In this document: in pieces, positions 26,501-35,827 of the stretch
Layout: each line of letters opens with the position of its first letter
Numbering within the stretch: the first letter of the stretch is position 1
NCBI GenBank assembly: GCA_025331565.1
Contig: JAFREQ010000027.1
Span: 2,427,501 to 2,491,500 of the forward strand
Direction of reading: 5' to 3'
Length of the DNA: 64,000 nt
DNA from: Holacanthus passer
Lineage: Eukaryota > Chordata > Actinopteri > Pomacanthidae
Notes under the pieces: model-generated
Database searches by the model: none
What the model saw: the letters and a program-made list of their open reading frames with translations, nothing else
What the model was told of the DNA's origin: nothing
Position numbers and translations under genes: made by a program

Positions 26501-27347
26501 CTATCTTGACCTCCATGTCATCATTGAGGAAGATGTTGCCCAGTTTCAGGTCTCTGTGGATGACTTTGTTGTTGTGCAGGTACTGGACACCCTTGAGCAG
26601 CTGTGTCATGTAATAGCGAGCCTCGGGTTCAGTCACAGCCTTTCGACGCTTGTGCAGCTCCAACAGGGACTGAAACAGAAAAACATTGATTGGATTTAAT
26701 GTGATCAAAACTATAATGAATCAGTTAAGAGTGTGTGGCACAAAAATGAAAGAAAAGTCAGGGACAATTAATAATTTTTGGTCGAATGACAGATTTAAAG
26801 TTACATTTTTAAAAGGATGATTTTAAGCGCCCATGTTCAAAACTCCCTTTGATTTTCTTGCAATTTAAGCGACTTCCACTTTGACTGGGAGGACAACGGA
26901 TGAAACCGCCGTGATAACCGTCGGCCCTGAGAAGTGTGGCCGCTGGAGAGGAAGCACATAACGTTATTCTGTCCACACACTCACCCTCCTCCTGCAGATT
27001 TCCAGGACCACAAAGACAAAGTCGTCGTCCTCGAAAAAGCCGTGAAACCCGACCACGTTCGCGTGATCCAGACTCTTGTGAATGGCGATTTCGGAGGTCA
27101 TCTTCTCCCTCTGGTGTTGCTTCAGGATCAGGGACTTGGGCACGATTTTCCCGGCGAAAACCTGCTTGGTTTCCAGATCTGTGATTTCGTAGCATTTGGC
27201 GAAACCACCTTTTCCGAGGAACCTTCCCCTCGCGTATCTTCTCATGGTGCGAGGGTCAACCAGGATATCAGGGATTTCTTTGAGAGGAGCCGATTTCGGG
27301 TCGACATGTGCCGACGGATTCGCCGGCTTCGCGATAGCTGCACTCAT
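23518..27347 (-). CDS. plk1: serine/threonine-protein kinase PLK1 (polo-like kinase 1)
   Basis: Eleven coding exons on the minus strand: 27347-26985, 26669-26501, 26182-26038, 25929-25836, 25718-25493, 25317-25275, 24947-24850, 24733-24656, 24282-24128, 24001-23819 and 23712-23518; 582 aa (human 603), phases consistent. This mitotic kinase acts at centrosomes, kinetochores and the midbody. The kinase domain has GKGGFAKC at 45-52, catalytic Lys67, HRD at 159-161, DFG at 179-181 and activation-loop Thr195 (human Thr210) in ERKKTLCGTP. The polo-box domain follows, with the phosphopeptide contacts Trp396, His520 and Lys522 matching human Trp414, His538 and Lys540. The tail ends SKPASAAR. The protein is shorter than human mainly at the N-terminus. 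The exon 9 donor is GTCAGT, a weaker form. The distinctive polo boxes and near-identical loop separate it from PLK2 and PLK3. Confidence 0.96.
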
Positions 27348-27840
27348 TTTGGGTTAAAGTGCTCTTCGGCGTCTTTAAATGAAACGTTTAAAACTCTCCA
27401 GCAGTCGTGGTATCGATAAAAGCTGCGAGGGTCCAACTATTGTTAACCCTCCCTCAACCGACGCTAGTTTAGCCCTGGAAGCTAGCTCGTCAATTCAAAT
27501 CAAAACTAATGCTAACCACCTTTAATCGCGAACGTTAGTCAAACCTTTGATTCAACCATAAAAATGTAAAGCAGGTGAATCTCAGGATTTAAAATAAACC
27601 GAGGCAGACATGAAACTAATCGCCGGACTCGTCCCTCGGTGGCTGCAGCGTTTCTGCCTTTTGACAACAGTCTCTCGTACAAAGTTTAAAATGCTGCCTC
27701 CGGTCGTTATGGCGCCCTCTGATTGGTCCGCTCGATTTGAATTCCGAGGCGGTGCAGCAAAGCATCGTGGGAAGATCGGTGCAAAAATAGCCAATCACTC
27801 ATCGAGAAAGTTGCATTCTGCCGCGTGATTGGCTGAATGT
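27348..27840 (-). promoter_or_regulatory. plk1 promoter with three CCAAT boxes and a CHR-like element
   Basis: Upstream of the plk1 ATG are CCAAT pentamers at 27722-27726 and 27828-27832 (minus orientation) and at 27791-27795 (plus orientation). A TTTAAA element at 27685-27690 lies about 31 bases downstream of the nearest CCAAT box. Spaced NF-Y sites plus a CHR (TTTGAA or TTTAAA) are the known architecture of G2/M genes bound by DREAM and MuvB. The pattern is visible; function is inferred. Confidence 0.4.
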
Positions 27841-28139
27841 AGGTCGCAGTCACTCGCCGTTTCCTAAAACACAGGGCTGACGGGAAATGTAGTCGAACTG
27901 GGATTTAAATTAAAAATTGTTGTTCAGCACAAGTTGATGTTGTGTTTTGGTGATCATTTAATGTTTTTTATTCTTTAATCAAATCGAATTCGTAATATCA
28001 CTTTGTGAAATCCCTAATGTAACTATAACTAAAACTTTCACTTTTAAGTTTTTATTCAAGAAAAGAAAATAATTTAAAAATGATAAGTAAAAGTAACTTT
28101 TATTTTTGAAGAGTTTCTAAACTACTGGTTATTTGTTAT

Positions 28140-28300
28140 AGACTGTAACTAAGTACATTTACTCAAGTGTTGTACTTGATTACAATTTCTTTAGATGTAT
28201 TTGACTATCTCAATTGTCTACTTTACACTGTTACTCCACTATATTTAGGAGTATTGTGTTTTTCCAGTCATTTATTTGACTGTTATAAGTACACGTTTCT
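28140..28300 (+). repeat. dispersed teleost repeat (family Y)
   Basis: AACTAAGTACATTTACTCAAG followed by TTGTACTTGATTACAATTTC and TGTTACTCCACTATATTTAG. The ACTTAGTACATTTACTCAAG core is a form I recognise as widespread in fish. Related copies are at 58.1 and 62.7 kb. Confidence 0.55.
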
Positions 28301-30477
28301 TTTCAGATCAGGATTTTACATATAAAACCCAAGATGAGTTCATAAAATGTCATCCAACCCACAGAAGAATATAAAGTAGTAAAATTAGAAATTAATCAAT
28401 TAATTAATTGAATTTACAGCATTAAACACTGCTTACATGTTATAACACCAGTGTGATCCAAACATATGGTCCAATATGTAATAATATAACAGTGACAGGC
28501 TCTTTCTGACACTTAATGAGTAACAGGTTAGTACATTTTGCTGACATGGCTTCTGTACTTTCATTTAATTAATCTTTTGAATGCAGGGCTTTCAAATTAG
28601 AATGGAGTATATTCAAATCATTTTATTGGTACTGCCACTTAAATAAAATGTGCTTCTTCCATCACCACTTGTCTCACAAAATACAGAAGAATTGTTTCAA
28701 CATGTGGCTGAGGTGTTGATTTGTATTCCCATCAATAGGGGGCAGAATAAAAGCCACATGGTTATCTTGTACTTACAGTCCTGCCACTTCTACTATATAT
28801 CTATTAACTTATTGGTATTATTGTGCCTTGTAGAGAAATAAATGTATTATTGTGGCAATTCTATTTCTACTACAGTTACCATTCTGACTTTCAGTAGTAG
28901 CCTGCTGCTTCTACTCCTTCTTGTTCTGCAACTGATAATAATCATCATTATTGTCATTACCTTGATCATAAAACTTATCAAACAGCGTCCCCATACAGAA
29001 TGTTTATGGCTGCTCAAACCTATACTGAGCCAGTACATGTGCTTGAGTACATGTGCACACATCAAATGTACTGTATATGTTTTATATATGCTTCAATTTT
29101 CTGTATTTTTCTTTAATTTCCTTTTATATTTTACACTTGATTTGTGACTTGTATGTTGTTTTTCTTTTATTGGTCTTTAATGATGGAGAAAACTGTGCAG
29201 ACAGTCCAATGTGCCTGTATTATGTACCTATGCCAAGTGCAAACAAAGTCACTTGAGCCTGAACGTGATGTTATTTGACTTCTTCACTCCAGCACTCATA
29301 CACATTCAGTCATTAAGCTCACTTCATTTGGTGAATGATAGCACTTCAGCAATATAATATTTCAAATGTGTAATCTTGCAGCAACATCCTTGCAATGCAA
29401 AAAAATAAAAAATTCTAGAACAAAACTGACCTAATTTTGCTGGATCCTCCATCTAGCACAAAATTTCAGGGGCCTTTTTCGTAGCCATTGTGTGCTACCG
29501 GAAGCACTCCTCTTCCTTATTGATGTTTTCATGCCCACGACAGTGTTACATCTGTTTTCAGCTGCAGATTATAGAGCTGACATGAGGATAAGTGGAGGAA
29601 GACAAGAGGAGAATAAGTGGCGATGAATGAAAGGACCATGAGATCCGTGGGTTTGTTTATTCCCTGTGTTCCACTTGACAGTGTGTGTTTGTGCATGTGT
29701 GTGTTTGTTTACCATCCAAAACATCACGATGTGGCTTTATGCAAATGGAGGAGCTATTTTTATGAAGCACTCACTGATCTAAATATTCCCTCCATGCATC
29801 CAGTGAGGCCAACAATGGGAGCTGACATCCATCAGTGAAGGATGAAGAAAGCATAAGAAAGAAAAAGCTTAAATTGTGTGGATTTATTTATGGAGCGAAG
29901 ATGACAATTTAAAAAATGTGAATTAATATTTTGTGTCTACCTTTGTAAATTAGTGTGGTGCCAAGGAGAGCTATATTTCAAGTAGTTAATAGTGCAATAA
30001 AGAATCAGACTCCCTGAAGGCATCGTAGCATGTTTGGTTAAATGACCTTTGTTGTATCACAGCATAGACTTAGTGTACATAAATAGCCTACATCTAACTC
30101 TTTAAGTCTCCTAGGATACCCCAAAATCCTACAGCTGCTTGACCTTTAACCTTATTTCCCAACTTTTAGCTATGGTTACTAGTTACTTTGAAGAAGTTTT
30201 ACATATGATCAGTATATAAAATATGATGCAACATAAATTAAAAATATAAAATGCTTCATATACAGTAATGTATCCTTAATAATAATCCTAAAATATATAT
30301 CACACTAACAGGGGTCTTTTTGCATGACAGGTACTTTTACTTTTGACACTGATACAGAAACAACAGAAGAGAAAAATACACTTCTGTTCATATTTCTATG
30401 TTTTCCTAAGTAAAATTGTGAATGCAGACATTTGAACTGTAATGCTGTAGGCTATTTTACACTGTAGGATTTGTACT

Positions 30478-30483
30478 TTTATT
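30478..30483 (-). terminator. candidate Ras-dva polyadenylation signal
   Basis: TTTATT on the plus strand, 334 bases beyond the Ras-dva stop codon. It is the first canonical hexamer found on the minus strand. Confidence 0.3.
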
Positions 30484-30816
30484 AAAATAGAATATGAATA
30501 TTCACACTTCAATGGACAAAGTAAACTCCGTTTAAGTGTAGTTATTGATATTGAGGTGCAGAGGAGTGAAAATGGATGAAACAGTAGACACAATTCACAA
30601 AATATATTTTACTGACAATGAAAACACAGAATATATGACAAAAAATATAAACACATAAGTCCATCAAGGGTCCAATTAAACTGATATGTACATGATTGAT
30701 TGAGATTCATTGAGAGGCAGTAAAGTTTAGTTCATGTGTGCAGGTGGAGATCTGTGACGACCAGCAACACCTGAACAGGTGCAGTCCACAGACTCCACCA
30801 CACAGACAACACGCTG

Positions 30817-31449
30817 CTATGACAGGACACAGCTGTTGTTCTTCTTCAGTGGTGCTGTCTTCCTGCCGGCTGCTCGGGGCACCGTGTCCCTGCGCCTCCA
30901 CGTCGCGGGGCTCAGCCGCTGCGGCGCCTTCACCTGCTGCAGCAGCGCGCGGAACACCTCCACCGTGTTCGCACCTGTGCGCGCGGACGCCTCCACGAAG
31001 TCCGCGTCCCACTCCCCCTCCACCGAGCCCATCACCTCGGCCGCCCGCAGCACCCGGCCCTCGGGCTCGGTCAGGTCCGCCTTGCAGCCCACCACGGTGA
31101 TGGGCGCGGCCTCCCGCAGCGCCAGGATCTCGTCCCGGAGCCGCCGCACCTCCTCCAGTGACCCGGCGTCGTCCACGGCGTACACCAGGGCGAAGGCGTC
31201 GCTGTGCCGGATGCAGAGCTCCCTCATGGCCGGGAACGAGTAGCTGCCGCTCGTGTCCAGGATCTCCAGGCGCGTGCGTCCGCAGCCCGTGGGGTCTCCA
31301 CACTCCAGCACGTGCAGCTCCTCCACGGTGCGCGTGTACTTGTGCTCGAAGCGGTTGTGGAGGAATCGGTGGATGAGCGCGCTCTTGCCGACCCCGGCTG
31401 CACCGAGGAACACCAGCCGGACCGTGTGGGGGCGCTGTGACGCAGACAT
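30817..31449 (-). CDS. rasdva: Ras-dva family small GTPase, intronless
   Basis: A single 210-aa ORF in a CpG-rich block. It has the Walker A motif GAAGVGKS (16-23), switch I RTVEELHVLE with Thr41, DTSGSYSFPAMRELCIRHSD at switch II, and a C-terminal CVLS prenylation box (207-210). The TVEELH and DTSGSYSFPAMR signatures mark the Ras-dva family, which I recall as acting in anterior ectoderm and forebrain patterning downstream of Otx and Fgf signals and as lost from placental mammals. Three canonical positions differ from Ras: Ser69 replaces the catalytic Gln after DxxG, the NKxD motif reads CKAD (Cys122), and the SAK motif reads SAR. RASD/Rhes proteins share part of switch II but are longer with a basic tail. 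The symbol is a family label; I cannot separate ras-dva1 from ras-dva2. Confidence 0.85.
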   Translation of the reverse strand: MSASQRPHTVRLVFLGAAGVGKSALIHRFLHNRFEHKYTRTVEELHVLECGDPTGCGRTRLEILDTSGSYSFPAMRELCIRHSDAFALVYAVDDAGSLEEVRRLRDEILALREAAPITVVGCKADLTEPEGRVLRAAEVMGSVEGEWDADFVEASARTGANTVEVFRALLQQVKAPQRLSPATWRRRDTVPRAAGRKTAPLKKNNSCVLS

Positions 31450-31520
31450 GAGGATCTGATGTGTGGACTGTTCCCAGGTGGTGCCAGCTGCTCTGCGCTC
31501 ACCTGTATGCGCTGGTGGGG

Positions 31521-31528
31521 TTTTATAG
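31521..31528 (-). promoter_or_regulatory. TATA box of the Ras-dva gene
   Basis: CTATAAAA on the minus strand, 72 bases upstream of the ATG, next to a GC-rich GGCGCCGGGC. Predicted transcription start is about 31493-31498, leaving a 5' UTR of about 45 nt. Confidence 0.6.
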
Positions 31529-31568
31529 GCCCGGCGCCACCTACAGTCCTGCGCTCCACCAATCAGCT

Positions 31569-32450
31569 CCTTCTGTCTGTGAAGCCGCTCAGAGAATAAA
31601 GCAGGTCAAATTGAGATGCTCTGACATTTGGCAACATAAATGGAAACATAAATTAATTTAATGTCTCTTTTTACTGATATGTCAACAAGTCATATTAGAG
31701 GGACTCACACTGGCCACATACATTAAGAACATGCTGTTGTTTACAGGCCTGTGAGTCATGAAACTAACACTAACACCGCAGCTTTAAAGATGTAAATCAT
31801 ATGAACAAGTGGTCATATTTTCTCAACATATTATAAATGTTCTGATGAGAAAGATTAAACATGTCCAGATAATTATGACTTTACCTGCTATATGATAAAA
31901 GCATCAGCAAAACCAAAGTAGCCCCAATGTGACTGATCTCAGCAAGAATCAGCTTTGCCTCAATTAGTTTTTATATATTATTTCATAATTTGTTACTGAT
32001 GCATGACTGTGTAAGCTGTTTTAATCATGGATCTGGTGCTGTATTCAATGTTTGGTAGTTTCATTTTTAATCAAAACCTTCTGTCTGTGAAGCAGCTCAA
32101 AGAATAAAGCAGGTCAAGTTGAGACTTCATGTCGCTCTCTGACATTTGACAACATGGAAATAAATTAATTTCTTTACTGATATGTCAACAAGTCATATTA
32201 GAGGGACTCATACTGGCCACATACAGTAAAATCATGCTGTTGTAAATCATAGGCAAATCATATGAACAAGTTGTCATATTTCCTCAACTACTGCTTATAA
32301 ATCAATTCAAAACCTTACTTGCTTTATGATAAAAGTATTAAAAGCAAAACTAAAGTAGCTCAGTAGTGTTTATATATTATTGCATTATTTGTTACTGATG
32401 CACTACTGTGTAATTTTGGAGCTGGTGGTGTATTTAATGTTTGGTAGTTG
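31569..32450. repeat. direct tandem duplication upstream of Ras-dva
   Basis: Copy A is about 31569-32076 and copy B about 32077-32450. Both open with CCTTCTGTCTGTGAAGC, share GATATGTCAACAAGTCATAT and TAGAGGGACTCA, and end near AATGTTTGGTAGTT. The period is 508 bp; copy B carries deletions of over 100 bp in total. Confidence 0.8.
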
Positions 32451-33750
32451 AATCTATAAGGCATGCATGATGTACTCTATAATATACAATCTTGCACCTC
32501 TGCAAAACAACTGGTCATTTTATTCTGTTTATTAGTACAAAATCTCTTTAATGAGCGACCTGGTAAGTACACTAAACTCCACTATGTACCTTAAAGTTGT
32601 TCCTAAGTAGAGTACTAGTGTAATGATTATTGACTCTCTGTATGCACAAGTCATTTTCAGCCCTGGTGAACATGCTTTGTATTATCAGACCTCAACACGT
32701 GTCAAGTCAAACTCCTGATCACATGCTGCCCTGAAATGCCACATGACACATTAATACTTGTTGACCACAACTTTGTTTTGCATTTTTTTTTTGGTTCATT
32801 TCCTTCATTGATTTTGGTCTTGGTCCATTATCCCCACATAGTTTTTTTTGTTATTGTGTTCCTGGGAACTCACAGGCTGAAGTCTGGCTGTCAGATGGTC
32901 GTTCATGCACACACAACCAAGATAGCGACACGTGCAGTTGTATTTACACCAGCTATGAGTCATGGAGGGTTTGTCTTTAATGATCTCGCACAAAGATCTG
33001 CTGTTTGACACAACACACACATATTGTGTATGTGCACATGTGCTGCAAACTCCCTGTTATTAAAACCACTGGAATTAAGTGTGAGTTCCGGTTTTTAATC
33101 ACGCAGAAGTTGATGAATCCTTGCAGATAATTGGAAGATAATGTTTGCTGCCTGGGTGGACCACACCTGCGTGGATTTCTTGAGAAGCACTTAGTGGTGA
33201 GGTAAAGTCAAACAGCACAACAGATGGATAACAAGTGTAGAGTCAAGTTTTTATGAGGCCGATAACAGGGTTTTAGAGAACTTCCTGATTGTTTTCTCCT
33301 GAAGCGTTTCATTATTGTCACTGGACACAGACTCACAAACTCTGTCTTACTGTCTCCTGCTGACTCACACTGTCTGAGTGGACGTGGCTATCGGTGGGCA
33401 AACACACTGTGATAATTTGTCAGTGGGTGTGTGTATTTGGGCACGTGCATTAGTTTGTCCTCTCTCTTATCTCTACCCTTGAAGAAGGTCAGTACTTTCA
33501 GATTAATATAAGGGAGCAAATAAGACAGAACGAATGAAATAGAAAAAGCACAAACCTGCCGACGAACTAATCTGAGCTGCTGGTTTCAGGAGCGCTTTCA
33601 CTGCATCAGGCATCATTTAATATGCAACTGTTCACTGTGGCATTTTAGACAGACAGGTCGTTTGGCATGAATTGCTATGCAGCCCCTTGTCATGCATCTG
33701 GTTCTCTATAGATTAATTTCCAACAGGAATGTCAGGAGTGGTGATAAACT
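32451..33750. other. intergenic, no feature recognised
   Basis: No exon, RNA gene or clear repeat was seen. Confidence 0.4.
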
Positions 33751-33752
33751 AT

Positions 33753-34300
33753 TACATGTACAAAAGTAGTCAAAAGTATATAGACACCCAAACAAGGTGT
33801 TAACAACATTAATCCCACAACATTTCATACCAAAACTGTGGACATTAATATGCTGATAACCAGCCTCCATTCTTTCATATTTCAATTAGAAATAAACCTA
33901 TTATTTAAGTAATACCAATAATTATTAAATAACGTATAATATTTTTTCATCACTGGGGTTTCAGGCTTTCCACAAGATTTTGGAACCTGGTTGCAGGGAT
34001 TTGCTCTCATTCAGTCTGTGTTCAAGTTCATCCCCAACGTGTTGGATGGGTCTGAGATCAGGACTCATGTAAGTCAAGTTCTTTTACAACAAACTGATGA
34101 AACTGTTTCTTTACAGACCTGGCTTTGCCATGTTGAAACAGAAAATGGCCTTCACAAAACAATGTTACCAGTTCCACAAAGTTGGAAGCACGCTGTCGAA
34201 TCTAAAGTATCATTGTATGCAATGATAATAACATTTTCCCTAACTGGAACTAGCCTGAACCATGATGTTTTCCTGGTGGAGGTTGTCCACATACATTTGA
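33753..34300 (-). repeat. dispersed teleost repeat (family W), degenerate
   Basis: Begins AAGTAGTCAAAAGTATATAG and includes CCATGTTGAAACAGAAAATG, CCACAAAGTTGGAAGCACGC and AACTGGAACTAGCCTGAACC, ending near GTCCACATACATTT. I recognise these blocks from an abundant fish repeat whose ends read like 'tccatatacttttg'. The 121-aa ORF within it is a chance ORF. Confidence 0.5.
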
Positions 34301-34764
34301 GCAGAAGAGCACATAGTGAAATTAAATCAATATCATCTGCACATTATGAACACTAGATGGCAGCAGTAGACTCATTAGGACATTGCATGGCACAAGGGTT
34401 AAGACATTTGTATAATTAAGTATATGCTGGATAAATACTGGTGTGAGGTGAGTGGTGGCAGTGATACAGTTCACAGTACAAACCCCCACAAAAACAGAGC
34501 AACTACACATTTATTAAGTTGTTGTGTCCAGCATATTGAGTACATGTGTGAATTACTATCACATAAAAACAGTAATCAAACTGTTTTGGTCATGAAGGTA
34601 GAAAAAGAAAATCTCATCTCCTGGTGCTCTCACTAGCTTTCCCCCAGAGCTTCCACTGACATCCTGAGCAAACTCCATCCACTGATGAAGACCGTGAGAT
34701 GTGGTCTTCATCTGCGGTGAATGCACGATGGATTAAATGTTCCCTTGTGGGTTTTAAATGTGTG

Positions 34765-35220
34765 TTTAGAGACTTTATGGCCACGGGACGATAATGCTGG
34801 TCGGTCAGTTGGCCCACCACTTTGGTTCAGACGGAAAAACCTCTACAATTATTGGATGGATTGTCATGAAATTTGGCTCAGACGTTCATGGTACCCAGAG
34901 GATGAAGCCTGACTTTTGATTCAGGAGCCAAATTTAATTTATCCAGTGAAATATTTCTAAATCTACTACATGGATTGCCACAAAATTTGGCACCCGTGAC
35001 ATTCATGGTCCCAAAAGGATGTATCATGATGACTTTGGTGACTTTTCCTTTGGCACCACCAACAGGTTGATGTTTGTGGTTTCGAGTAAAATGTCTTGAA
35101 CTATTCTTTTGTTCCCCACAAGATGAACTTCAATAATCTTGATGATCCTCTAATCTTTCATCTAGTGGCACCAGCAGTTTGAATTTTAATTTCTCTAATA
35201 TTTTGGTTTAGGACCTGAAA
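34765..35220 (+). repeat. dispersed teleost repeat (family X), forward copy
   Basis: CACCACTTTGGTTCAGACGG, ATTGGATGGATTGTCATGAA and ATTTGGCTCAGACGTTCATG match the reverse complement of the 9.9-10.05 kb copy; a second internal unit follows (CATGGATTGCCACAAAATTTGG onward). Confidence 0.65.
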
Positions 35221-35570
35221 TGACTACACTCCCATCAGTTCTGCCACAATAACAGTTTCACCAAGACTCATGACCCTGACTGACTCACATCTTACATGCA
35301 TGAAGGCAGGAGAAAAAAAATCTGTCCTACTTGTCATGTCCAACCTTTACGCCGCACATTTTCTTTTTTCGTCTCCCATCTCATTCATTTCCTGCTTTGT
35401 CCCTCCTCTGCATATTTTTCTTCACTCAAGTGCCATATTAGATTTATCTGGCTGGGAGATTTGGCAAGACACCGCCATGTGTTTTCTCTTACGGATGATA
35501 GGTTTTGCACACGCAGCACACAAACACAGGAAAAGACATGGGAATATTATTGTACAACACTGATTACTAA

Positions 35571-35827
35571 AAAGTTTGGATGCTGTGTAAAATGTAAATA
35601 AAACCAGAATGCAATGCAAATGCAAAGTGTTTACTGACAACAGTTTTACAAAGTCTTCCTGAGCCATTGTAGTAATCTCCTTTATACAATCATGTGTCCT
35701 GTCCCAACTTGTTGGGAATGTGTTGACGCTATCAAGTTCAGAATAAGCAGATATTTACAAAATCAATGAAGTTGATGAGAATAATCACATTCTGTTTTAT
35801 CTATGTTTTACACAACGTCCAAACTTT
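35571..35827. mobile_element. MITE with about 40-bp terminal inverted repeats
   Basis: The left end, AAAGTTTGGATGCTGTGTAA then AATGTAAATAAAACCAGAATG, and the reverse complement of the right end, AAAGTTTGGACGTTGTGTAA then AACATAGATAAAACAGAATG, match at about 35 of 40 positions. The element is 257 bp and has no coding capacity. A partial copy lies at 52.0-52.2 kb. Superfamily and target-site duplication are not determined. Confidence 0.7.

Larger units (their letters stand above)
27841..30600. other. plk1 to Ras-dva intergenic region
   Basis: AT-rich and without a supported gene. It holds the repeat at 28.14-28.30 kb and some low-complexity AATTAATT sequence near 28.39 kb. Confidence 0.4.

Noticed and set aside
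27610..27828. Short plus-strand ORF opposite the plk1 promoter, possibly a divergent gene
   Set aside because: No donor, no domain, and it spans the CCAAT boxes; a bidirectional transcript is possible but unsupported as coding.
30707..31303. 198-aa minus-strand ORF overlapping Ras-dva, and several plus-strand ORFs at 30.7-31.4 kb
   Set aside because: Alternate-frame shadows of a GC-rich coding exon; Arg/Gly/Ala-biased, no domain, whereas the Ras-dva frame has all GTPase motifs.
33991..34356. 121-aa plus-strand ORF
   Set aside because: Lies inside a degenerate dispersed repeat and has no domain or splice support.
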